A program made the position numbers and the translations under genes. The notes beneath the pieces are model-generated. The model ran no database searches. It had not been told where the DNA came from and was given only the letters and a program-made list of their open reading frames with translations. Shown here one piece after another: positions 6,443 to 13,187 of a stretch of 14,630 nt of DNA (position 1 is the stretch's first letter; the number at the start of each line of letters is the position of its first letter). This stretch comes from Candidatus Aenigmatarchaeota archaeon (GTDB lineage Archaea > Aenigmatarchaeota > Aenigmatarchaeia > CG10238-14 > SpSt-28), in contig JAGGZO010000084.1 in NCBI GenBank assembly GCA_021161995.1, positions 1 to 14,630 on the forward strand. The letters are read 5' to 3'.

Positions 6443-7227
6443 GATAGGATTATAGCAATCGATTCAATCAATCCAGCAACGACAAGCAATAAAACAGAGT
6501 AGACATAAAGCATAAAAGTATCACTAAGGACTCTATAGAACTTCACCCCACTTATATTTCTTTTCGTTATTGCAACAGAAAGTATACCACCTGCTAGCCC
6601 GCCTATTAGATAAGCCAGTATCTCTAAGCTACCATGTGGCAGAAATGTTAGTATAGCCAATGGTAGTGTTTTAGCTCCACCCAGGGCTTTAGAAAGCATG
6701 CCTATAGCAGCGGCTAATACAGTAGCGTTCCACGAGACGATAAATATCGCACCGAATCCAAACAACAGTGAAAACAAAAACGAGAGAGTAAGAACAATTG
6801 CATTGTTCAGAAAGATAGTAGTAAACAAACCACCAAACACAAAATTTCCTCTTATCCTACTGATTTCTCTAACTTGCTCATAGAATATCATGTTGGCTGT
6901 TCCATCTGGTAATAAAACATAAAGCAACGAAAGGAAAAAAACTATACCAGAAAATATAGCTCCGTATGCTATTATAACTTCTCTATATCTTTGGAAGAAA
7001 CCCTCTCTAATACCCTCTATACTTTTTTCAGTCTCTTTTATCGAAATTACCCGAGTTATCGGTATTAATGTCATGGTTATTAAAAACGTGGTGAATAACC
7101 CAACATATTCGTTAAAAACAAACTTAGAGATCATTACACAGAGAACAGCAACTATACCCGAAATAAAGAACATGTATCTTGGTCTTTTAACGGCCTCTTT
7201 GAACGAAATCATCGATTCTAGTACCAT
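6439..7227 (-). CDS. SpoIIM / DUF95-family membrane protein
   Basis: Integral membrane protein of 262 residues in the stage II sporulation M (DUF95) family, which is widespread in non-sporulating archaea and has no settled biochemical role there. Family signatures are visible: FLNNAIVLTLSFLFSLLFGF followed by a WNATVLAAAIGML segment (N-x-x-x...nG-x-x-x-G pattern), and LPHGSLEILAYLIGGLAGG, the characteristic PHGxxE membrane motif with its conserved His and Glu. About six to seven hydrophobic segments are present, with two at the N-terminus after a short charged MISFKEAVKRPR. The ATG at 7227 has no SD but has TTTATAAT about 25 nt upstream, suggesting leaderless transcription. It is divergent from, and 32 bp away from, the next gene. 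I infer a membrane transport or envelope role, with low certainty. Confidence 0.88.
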   Translation of the reverse strand: MVLESMISFKEAVKRPRYMFFISGIVAVLCVMISKFVFNEYVGLFTTFLITMTLIPITRVISIKETEKSIEGIREGFFQRYREVIIAYGAIFSGIVFFLSLLYVLLPDGTANMIFYEQVREISRIRGNFVFGGLFTTIFLNNAIVLTLSFLFSLLFGFGAIFIVSWNATVLAAAIGMLSKALGGAKTLPLAILTFLPHGSLEILAYLIGGLAGGILSVAITKRNISGVKFYRVLSDTFMLYVYSVLLLVVAGLIESIAIILS

Positions 7228-7237
7228 AATAAATAAT
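7228..7237 (+). promoter_or_regulatory. box A candidate for the plus-strand cluster
   Basis: The AT string AATAAATAAT, centred about 27 nt upstream of the ATG at 7260, is the only TATA-like sequence at the right distance. It abuts the start codon of the divergent SpoIIM-like gene. Confidence 0.35.
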
Positions 7238-7248
7238 TACATGAGTTA

Positions 7249-7256
7249 ATTATAAA
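7249..7256 (-). promoter_or_regulatory. box A (TATA) of the SpoIIM-like gene
   Basis: TTTATAAT on the minus strand, centred 25-26 nt from the ATG at 7227, with no SD before that ATG, as expected for a leaderless transcript. It lies only 3 nt from the start codon of the opposing gene. Confidence 0.5.
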
Positions 7257-7259
7257 GTG

Positions 7260-7682
7260 ATGAAGTTCGACAAAAAAACAGCTATAATAATATTAGTAAT
7301 CCTAGAAGCTAGTTATTTAATCTCATTAATCCCGAAAGGTGGTACACTCCGTGAATCTACTAAAATAACAAATTCCACGATATTCTTTAAAGAACTCAAC
7401 CCAAACGAAGAAATAGAATATCTTAGAAATGGCTATACTGTAGTAAAGTTATTCTACAAACAAGAAAAACCATCATATATTTATTCACTGTATAACGATT
7501 TCAATGGCCAACTAGTGATAGAAGTGATAAAAAGTGATGAGAACAAAGCATACATATTCAATGGATATACAGGCTACGAAAAAGAAATTAACACATACAA
7601 CTACACGACAATAGTTTCTGAACTGTGCAAGGCTGTGTTAAAGAGGCCACCAACATGTCTGACCGAAATACTGAACTCCTGA
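7260..7682 (+). CDS. Membrane-anchored protein of unknown function
   Basis: I do not recognise this 140-residue protein. It begins MKFDKKTAIIILVILEASYL, one hydrophobic segment (about residues 8-24) after a positive N-terminus, which predicts an anchor or uncleaved signal with the rest outside the cell. The soluble part alternates strands and helices (GYTVVKLFYKQEK, LYNDFNGQLVIEVIKSDENK) and ends with ELCKAVLKRPPTCLTEIL, where two cysteines flank a PP. The order of elements is faintly like a thioredoxin-type fold without a CxxC site, but that is a guess. A GTG one codon earlier (7257) is also possible. It heads a tightly overlapping cluster with the DUF429 and HKD genes. Confidence 0.75.
   Translation: MKFDKKTAIIILVILEASYLISLIPKGGTLRESTKITNSTIFFKELNPNEEIEYLRNGYTVVKLFYKQEKPSYIYSLYNDFNGQLVIEVIKSDENKAYIFNGYTGYEKEINTYNYTTIVSELCKAVLKRPPTCLTEILNS
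7643..7646 (+). promoter_or_regulatory. short SD-like site for DUF429 gene
   Basis: GAGG, 8 nt before the ATG at 7655. It supports that start over the ATG at 7688, which has no SD. The match is short. Confidence 0.4.
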
Positions 7683-8266
7683 ACTTCATGGGTATAGACC
7701 TAGCTGGTTCTGAAAATAGAAACACAGGAATATGTGTAATGGATAGCTCGTTTAGAATAATACATCTTTCAGTAAAGCATACAGACGAAGAAATAATAAA
7801 TATTGTAGAAAGATGCAAACCAAAAATCATAGCAATCGATGCACCGTTATCTCTCCCAAAAGGGAGAAAAGATATAGATATCAACAACGGCATACACTTC
7901 AGAAAATGTGATCTAGAACTAAGAAGAATGAGAATAAAGTTTTTTCCCATAACACTCGGACCGATGAGAATGCTAACAAAAAGAGGTATGAGACTAAAAA
8001 TGACTCTAGAAAAAATGAAATACAAAGTAATAGAAACATTTCCCGGGGCTGTTCAAGATATCCTAGGAATTCCAAGAAAAACTAAAGGAATTGAGAAATT
8101 AAGAAGTGGCTTAATTGAATTTGGTATAAAAAACATACCAGAAAATGCAACGCATGATGAACTAGATGCAATTACTTGTGCGATAATAGCAAAATATTAT
8201 CATGATGGTACTTATTTGGAGATAGGTGATCCAGATGAAGGAACCATCATTTTACCAAAAAGCTAG
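7655..8266 (+). CDS. DUF429-family protein (predicted RNase H-like fold)
   Basis: Member of DUF429, a family predicted to have an RNase H-like fold and nuclease activity but, as far as I know, not well characterised. The first strand carries the conserved acidic residue (FMGIDLAGSENRNTG). A second acid-bearing segment is PKIIAIDAPLSLPKGR. The C-terminal helix has HDELDAITCAIIAKYY, the typical D-x-x-D-A signature. Between them lies KVIETFPGAVQDILGIPR. All three acidic sites expected for a two-metal active centre are present. I chose the ATG at 7655 because of an SD-like GAGG; the ATG at 7688, 5 nt after the preceding stop, would place the M directly before GIDLA and is also plausible. With the 7655 start, the gene overlaps both neighbours by about 30 nt. 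Confidence 0.85.
   Translation: MSDRNTELLNFMGIDLAGSENRNTGICVMDSSFRIIHLSVKHTDEEIINIVERCKPKIIAIDAPLSLPKGRKDIDINNGIHFRKCDLELRRMRIKFFPITLGPMRMLTKRGMRLKMTLEKMKYKVIETFPGAVQDILGIPRKTKGIEKLRSGLIEFGIKNIPENATHDELDAITCAIIAKYYHDGTYLEIGDPDEGTIILPKS
8224..8231 (+). promoter_or_regulatory. strong Shine-Dalgarno site of the HKD protein gene
   Basis: AGGTGATC matches 8 bases of the archaeal SD consensus and precedes the ATG at 8235. It lies inside the DUF429 coding sequence, indicates cotranscription, and selects 8235 over the in-frame GTG at 8226. Confidence 0.75.
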
Positions 8267-8792
8267 ACCATTGATAATAAGCTTTATAGCTGTATTAGTA
8301 ATCTATCTAATTTCAGCTCAAAAAACCGGGTATGTTGTTTATGATGAAAATGAAAAATTAATCACAAATCCTGGTTCGGAAAAAGAATTAATGAAATTCC
8401 TGAATTCATCCAATTACAAAATTGGTATAAGTGTCTATGTACTAACAAACCCAAGAATAATAAGGTTGCTTAATGAGTTAGCTAACAGAGGAATAGAAAT
8501 AAGAATAATTCTTGACGAAGATATTAAAGAAAATCATCAAACAGAGAAAAATCTTTCAAAACTCATAAAAATAAAATTTGGTAAAGAAAGTAAAAACATA
8601 ACCAGCTATCATGCAAAATATGCTATAGTAGATGATAAATGTGCGTGGATAGGGTCTATGAATTGGAATATTTGGGGATTAAACACAAACAGAGAAATAG
8701 CAATCATCACATGCAATAGCAATATAGTAAGCAAACTTTCGACTATTTTTGAAAGTGACTGGATGATTTCTTCAGAACATCACAGACGTTGA
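8235..8792 (+). CDS. Membrane-anchored single-HKD phospholipase D-like protein
   Basis: Phospholipase D superfamily protein of 185 residues with one HKD motif, YHAKYAIVDDKCAWIGSMNW (H-x-K-x4-D-x6-G-S-x-N, complete). Single-HKD members such as Nuc-type endonucleases work as dimers and cut nucleic acids; others act on phospholipids. The upstream part ISVYVLTNPRIIRLLNELAN with RGIEIRIILDED is typical of Nuc-like members. An N-terminal hydrophobic helix (PLIISFIAVLVIYLISA, about residues 10-27) predicts a membrane anchor with the catalytic domain outside. The start at 8235 has a strong SD and overlaps the DUF429 gene by 32 nt. The C-terminal codons overlap the convergent NMN adenylyltransferase gene by 50 nt. 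A nuclease role is inferred, not shown. Confidence 0.88.
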   Translation: MKEPSFYQKARPLIISFIAVLVIYLISAQKTGYVVYDENEKLITNPGSEKELMKFLNSSNYKIGISVYVLTNPRIIRLLNELANRGIEIRIILDEDIKENHQTEKNLSKLIKIKFGKESKNITSYHAKYAIVDDKCAWIGSMNWNIWGLNTNREIAIITCNSNIVSKLSTIFESDWMISSEHHRR

Positions 8793-9324
8793 TTTCAATT
8801 AAATAATTATAAACCTCTACAGGCACAAGTTGCTTCCACTTATTGTCCTTTTTCAGTATCATTCTTCTTATCAATGTTGCCCTGTACATATTTCGTTTAA
8901 AGAATTTCACTCGTCTAACAGGTCTTTTGTTCTTAAAGCATCTGGCAGTCCATCGTGATCCAGTAACAACAACATCAAACTTAAAATTTTTCATACAGTA
9001 TTTGGACCATTTTTCATCATCGAAGAAATCTGGTATTGGAACTATCTTGTATTTTGATTTCTTGATACCATGAGCTTTTAAGGTTTTTTCGATCATCTTC
9101 TTTCTTTCATCAAAAGAAAATGGGTTCTTTTTTGTTCTTGATTCTTGCGAACTGCCAACACCTATTATAACAAAATCGAAATTCTTCAGTATCCACCGAA
9201 TAGCAGAAAGATGGCCTTTATGAAATGGCTGAAAACGTCCTGGATAGAAAGCTATTTTCCTATTTTTTTCTGTTTTTCTTCCATTCCTCAAAGAGTTCTT
9301 TTGCTTTTTCGATAACATCATCAT
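8743..9324 (-). CDS. Nicotinamide-nucleotide adenylyltransferase-like protein
   Basis: Nucleotidyltransferase of the archaeal NadM type, which joins NMN and ATP to make NAD. The signature GRFQPFHKGHLSAI carries the HxGH nucleotide-binding motif. SSQESRTKKNPFSFDERKKM matches the family's (S/A)QES..NPF...ER block. The late family motif (S-G/A-T-x-I-R) appears as YRATLIRRMI, so serine is replaced by arginine. The start is unclear. No ATG, GTG or TTG lies between the alanyl-tRNA synthetase stop and GRFQP. I use the ATG at 9324 because GGGTG precedes it by 6 nt, which gives a 65-nt same-strand overlap; the TTG at 9291 is an alternative. Substrate identity (NMN versus a related nucleotidyl transfer) is inferred from family. 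The C-terminus overlaps the HKD gene antisense by 50 nt. Confidence 0.85.
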   Translation of the reverse strand: MMMLSKKQKNSLRNGRKTEKNRKIAFYPGRFQPFHKGHLSAIRWILKNFDFVIIGVGSSQESRTKKNPFSFDERKKMIEKTLKAHGIKKSKYKIVPIPDFFDDEKWSKYCMKNFKFDVVVTGSRWTARCFKNKRPVRRVKFFKRNMYRATLIRRMILKKDNKWKQLVPVEVYNYLIEINVCDVLKKSSSHFQK

Positions 9325-11590
9325 CTGTAGCACCCAATATTTTTTCTGCTTCATCCAAAATGGATGATTTTTCTTTTAAATACTCTAAAGCTCTTTTTGA
9401 AGCTGCAAACTCCAATCTTATCACACCATCTTGAATTTTCTTAGTTTTGAGAATCGTTATAAACTCAACCTCTTTAGTATTGTTACCATGAGTACCACCA
9501 CAAGCCTCTATATCGTAATCTTCTATTTCAACGATTCTAACTTTTTTATCTGGTACATATCCACCTTGATATATCCTGAATCCGTATCTCTTCTCTGCTT
9601 CTCCCCTAGGTAAAAAGAATTTTTTAATTGGCTTTTCTTCTCTTATTATTCTGTTAGCAACTTCTTCTATCTTTTCAACTTCCTCTTCTGTTAAGTTTTG
9701 GTAATGTGTTATATCTAACCTTGCTTTTTCTATTGTTTTTTCAGCACCAGCTTGCCAAACATGATTACCTAGCACTTCTCTACACGCAGCCATTACTATA
9801 TGGGTTGCATCATGATGAATAGTCAATATTCTTCTCCTCTCTTCATCTATTTTACTATGAACACAATCTCCTTCTTTAAAGTTCGGATTTTCGACCTCAT
9901 GAACGACAATTTTACCTATCTTGAACACATTAACAACTCTACACCCGTTTATGAATCCTGTGTCATGATCCTGACCGCCCATCTTTGGGTAGAATAATGT
10001 TTGATTAAGGATAACAAATTTATTATCAAAGATTTTCAATACTTTAGCATCAAACTCAAATCTATCCTCTATTTCATAAAACAGTAATTTTGTGGGTTCA
10101 ACATCACTAACATCATGAGTGAATTTGGTTTTAACTTCTTTGATTTTTCTCGTTTTTTGTGATATTCTATCATAAAAGTCTTCGGGTATTTTTAGATTTG
10201 GTATGAACGACTTCACAACTTCTGGAGTTATCCCATGGGATTGATACATCATTATCAAATCTTTTTCATCTATCTGCTTCTTTTTTCTGATAATAGACTC
10301 TATTATTCTTTTTGTCCTTTTCTTTGTTTCTTTGTATTTTTTTCTTTCTATATCAAAAACTCTGTGTATCAAGTCGAGGTTTTCATTTATTTCATTTCCA
10401 AAGGCAGATAATTGCTTACCATATAGTTCTATTATTTTCATCAGATCTACATTCCAGCCGAATTTTTCGATGAAGTCTACAGCACGTCTAAATATCACCC
10501 TTAGATTATATCCACCGCCAACATTACTTGGCAATGCACCATCTGAAATAGCCAATGCTAAAGTCCTCATATGATCAGCAATAGAATAAATAGCCTCTAG
10601 TTGTTCAAAAGTACGAGCAAGTTCTTCTTTATCAACACCTAGTTCTTTGGAAACCAGTTCTCTTACTTTATCTATCCCCAGCTCTTGTGCATCATATTTG
10701 CCAGTAACTTTATAATACCTAACAAGGAAATCTCTATCTGGAATTTCTGTTACGAATTGTTTTAAATAGCTAACAACTGGTTCAAAAACAACATCATAGC
10801 TGCTTGGCAACATAGATGAAATCCATGCAAATCTTTCCAGTCCAGCGCCCATATCAACAACTTTATTTTTCATTTCCCTAACGCTGTCACCAACTATTTC
10901 GAATTGCGTAAAAACAGCATTACCTAGTTCTAGACCTCTAACGAAATACTCCATACTCGGACCAAATGCCTGTGGTCCGGCCCACAAATCCTCGATGAAT
11001 GTTATTTCTTCTGGTTTTATACCAAAAACCTCTGTTAGCAGTCTGTAATCCAGCTCGATCGTTCTCTCCTTCCAATACCCTTGTTTACCATCATATATGG
11101 TATGCTGACCTATCATCACAAAGCTGGTATAATGCCTACCTGTAACACCAACATTTTCAACATCTTTGAACCTAATAGAAAACTGCGGAACTATTAGCGG
11201 ATTGGCAGGCATTTCAAACGTTATTCTTCCATTCTCAATCCTGTAGAAATCCACTATCGAAGCTATGACAAAAGGTAATGGATACCATCTACAAACAACG
11301 GGGTATCTCTTTATAGATTCATGGCCATTCTTAACGAAAAATTTTTCTATTTTCTTCCAAGTATCAACATAGCCTAACTCTTCTTTGGTTATCTTCTCTC
11401 CTATGAATTGATATCCAACACATTCCGGATCACCACAAAGTTCTCTATCTGGATCTAATGTCCAGAAATATTTACCACATTTTTTACATTTCTTTCTGAC
11501 AAAACCCTTTTCTACAAGAAAATTCAGTTTATAGTGTTTATCCCATTCTTCCGAAAATTTCTTTCTGAGCTCTTCCTTCGAAAATACCAT
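9260..11590 (-). CDS. alaS: Alanyl-tRNA synthetase lacking the C-terminal C-Ala domain
   Basis: Archaeal-type class II synthetase that charges tRNA-Ala and edits mischarged Ser/Gly. The N-terminal zinc module (C35, C38, C52, C57 in CKKCGKYFWTLDPDRELCG) is specific to archaeal enzymes. The catalytic core follows (RWYPLPFVIASIVDFYR; MGAGLERFAWI). A middle tRNA-recognition region is present, including GGGYNLRVIFRRAVDFIEKF. The editing domain keeps its full metal site: HDATH (H593, H597) and CGGTH (C697, H701). The protein stops at residue 776, just into the helix that normally leads to the C-Ala/DHHA1 domain; archaeal enzymes are usually about 900 residues. No SD precedes the ATG, while TTTAATAA lies about 27 nt upstream, suggesting its own leaderless promoter 49 bp after the glycyl-tRNA synthetase gene. 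Confidence 0.95.
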   Translation of the reverse strand: MVFSKEELRKKFSEEWDKHYKLNFLVEKGFVRKKCKKCGKYFWTLDPDRELCGDPECVGYQFIGEKITKEELGYVDTWKKIEKFFVKNGHESIKRYPVVCRWYPLPFVIASIVDFYRIENGRITFEMPANPLIVPQFSIRFKDVENVGVTGRHYTSFVMIGQHTIYDGKQGYWKERTIELDYRLLTEVFGIKPEEITFIEDLWAGPQAFGPSMEYFVRGLELGNAVFTQFEIVGDSVREMKNKVVDMGAGLERFAWISSMLPSSYDVVFEPVVSYLKQFVTEIPDRDFLVRYYKVTGKYDAQELGIDKVRELVSKELGVDKEELARTFEQLEAIYSIADHMRTLALAISDGALPSNVGGGYNLRVIFRRAVDFIEKFGWNVDLMKIIELYGKQLSAFGNEINENLDLIHRVFDIERKKYKETKKRTKRIIESIIRKKKQIDEKDLIMMYQSHGITPEVVKSFIPNLKIPEDFYDRISQKTRKIKEVKTKFTHDVSDVEPTKLLFYEIEDRFEFDAKVLKIFDNKFVILNQTLFYPKMGGQDHDTGFINGCRVVNVFKIGKIVVHEVENPNFKEGDCVHSKIDEERRRILTIHHDATHIVMAACREVLGNHVWQAGAEKTIEKARLDITHYQNLTEEEVEKIEEVANRIIREEKPIKKFFLPRGEAEKRYGFRIYQGGYVPDKKVRIVEIEDYDIEACGGTHGNNTKEVEFITILKTKKIQDGVIRLEFAASKRALEYLKEKSSILDEAEKILGATDDDVIEKAKELFEEWKKNRKK
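9331..9335 (-). promoter_or_regulatory. SD-like site used to place the NMNAT start
   Basis: GGGTG on the minus strand, inside the alanyl-tRNA synthetase gene and 6 nt before the first of three consecutive ATG codons (9324-9316). The match is modest and does not prove the start. Confidence 0.3.
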
Positions 11591-11613
11591 AAAAAATACT
11601 CATACAAAAAATC

Positions 11614-11621
11614 TTATTAAA
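11614..11621 (-). promoter_or_regulatory. box A candidate of alanyl-tRNA synthetase
   Basis: TTTAATAA on the minus strand, centred about 27 nt from the alaS ATG, in a 49-bp gap with no SD. A T-run at 11606-11611 on the same gap's template could help end the upstream glyS transcript, but this is weak. Confidence 0.4.
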
Positions 11622-11639
11622 CGGTTTCACGTAAAAATT

Positions 11640-13142
11640 CTAAATGCGTATTTCAACTAGAGAATTTATCTTCTCTACTATTTTATCTATAGCTATTCTT
11701 TCTTGAGTCTTTGTATCTCTAAATCTTATTGTTACAGTATTATCTTCTAGTGTTTGATGATCTATAGTAATAGCAAATGGCACACCAATTTCATCTACTC
11801 TGGCATATCTCTTACCTATCGATCCTTTTTCATCATACAAAACATCATTACCAAACTCTTTTCTGAGAGTTTCAAAAACTTCTCTAGCTTTACTGACTAA
11901 CTCTTCTTTGTTTGATAATAGCGGGAACACAGCAACTAAATATGGGGATAGATGATAAGGTAGTTTTAGCCAATTCCAGCCTCTATCTTCTCCTTTCTCT
12001 TTGAACGAATACCATAAAATAGACAATAAAGTTCTTTCTATACCAAGAGAAGGTTCTACTACATGAGGTATTATTTTCCTACCATTATCTGTAGTTATTG
12101 AAAGATCTTCACCACTACACTTCGAATGTGTAGATAAATCATAATCAGTTCTGTAAGCATTACCAATAACTTCTTTCCATTTTAACTCATCCATGTAAAC
12201 TTCCAAATCAAAATTTCCTTTGGAGTAGAATGGTGTTTCTTCTTCAAGCGCATACCTAAACCTGAGTTTTTCTTTTGGTATACCAAGTACTTTGGTAAAG
12301 AATTCATATTCTTTAGCAAGATAATAAGCCTGCCATTTTGCTTTTATTATACCTTCTTTTAATAGTTCATCAATGCTTTTCCACTCTATTTTCTCTTTCC
12401 CACTCAATTGGCATTCCCTAGAGACAAACGGTATTTTAACATCCTTTACTTTTTCTATCGGACACTTATCATCTTTAGGATCAAAGAATACCTCTATCTC
12501 TGCTTGATGAAAAGCTCTCATTCTTATCAAGAAATTTCTTGGTGATATCTCATTTCTGAATGCAAAACCTATTTGTGCTATACCAAATGGTAGTTTTCCT
12601 CTGTATGTATTGAATATTCTTTTGAAATCTATGAAAATATTTTGAGCTGTTTCAGGTCTTAAATAAGCGGTGTTTCCACTAACAGGTCCGATATTTGTTT
12701 GGAGCATTAGATTGAAAACTTTAACATCGTCTAGCTCACCACCACACTTTGGGCATCTTATATTCTTTTTTCTTATTATCTTCGTCATTTCTTCTACTGA
12801 TTTACCTTCTACAAACAACCCAGCCTTTTCTTCTATGAGATGATCAGCTCTGAATATAGTATGACATTTTTTACATTGTGTTATGGGATCTACAAATCCC
12901 TTAACATGACCACTGGCAACTAAAACGGGTTCAGGTAAAACGATAGAACCATATATTTCTATTATTCTCAAATATGGATCGCTCGCTAAATACATTCTCC
13001 ATAAATCTTCTAGTTTTCTCTTTATTCTGAGGCCTATTTCACCATACTCGAAAAAACCAGCTAGAGATCCGTATATTTCAGCAGTAGGAAAAATTATACC
13101 TCTCTTAAGACACAGATTTATTATTTTTTCTAACTTTGCCAT
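11640..13142 (-). CDS. glyS: Glycyl-tRNA synthetase (archaeal/eukaryotic alpha2 type)
   Basis: Class IIa synthetase charging tRNA-Gly. The N-terminus has RGIIFPTAEIYGSLAGFFEY, conserved in the dimeric archaeal/eukaryotic form. A zinc-ribbon insertion follows (C90/C93 in QCKKCHTIFRADHL and C130/C133 in IRCPKCGGEL). Motif 2 is GIAQIGFAFRNEISPRNFL, followed by RMRAFHQAEIEVFFDP. Motif 3 is around EPSLGIERTLLSILWY. The C-terminal anticodon-binding domain is complete (PYLVAVFPLLSNKEEL ... GVPFAITIDHQTLEDNTVTI with RFRDTKTQERI). At 500 residues it is shorter than the roughly 570 of many archaeal homologues but has all core parts. There is no SD; a TATA-like TACTTAATTA about 23 nt upstream suggests a leaderless transcript. 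The gene lies 45 bp downstream of the TctA-like gene. Confidence 0.96.
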   Translation of the reverse strand: MAKLEKIINLCLKRGIIFPTAEIYGSLAGFFEYGEIGLRIKRKLEDLWRMYLASDPYLRIIEIYGSIVLPEPVLVASGHVKGFVDPITQCKKCHTIFRADHLIEEKAGLFVEGKSVEEMTKIIRKKNIRCPKCGGELDDVKVFNLMLQTNIGPVSGNTAYLRPETAQNIFIDFKRIFNTYRGKLPFGIAQIGFAFRNEISPRNFLIRMRAFHQAEIEVFFDPKDDKCPIEKVKDVKIPFVSRECQLSGKEKIEWKSIDELLKEGIIKAKWQAYYLAKEYEFFTKVLGIPKEKLRFRYALEEETPFYSKGNFDLEVYMDELKWKEVIGNAYRTDYDLSTHSKCSGEDLSITTDNGRKIIPHVVEPSLGIERTLLSILWYSFKEKGEDRGWNWLKLPYHLSPYLVAVFPLLSNKEELVSKAREVFETLRKEFGNDVLYDEKGSIGKRYARVDEIGVPFAITIDHQTLEDNTVTIRFRDTKTQERIAIDKIVEKINSLVEIRI

Positions 13143-13187
13143 ATTCCCAACACTATGAAATAATTAAGTATGAAACTTTTTTTATTC

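Noticed and set aside
9200..9260. Possible frameshift hiding the missing AlaRS C-terminal domain
   Set aside because: Immediately after the stop the same strand encodes the HxGH motif of the NMN adenylyltransferase, so no C-Ala sequence follows in any frame.
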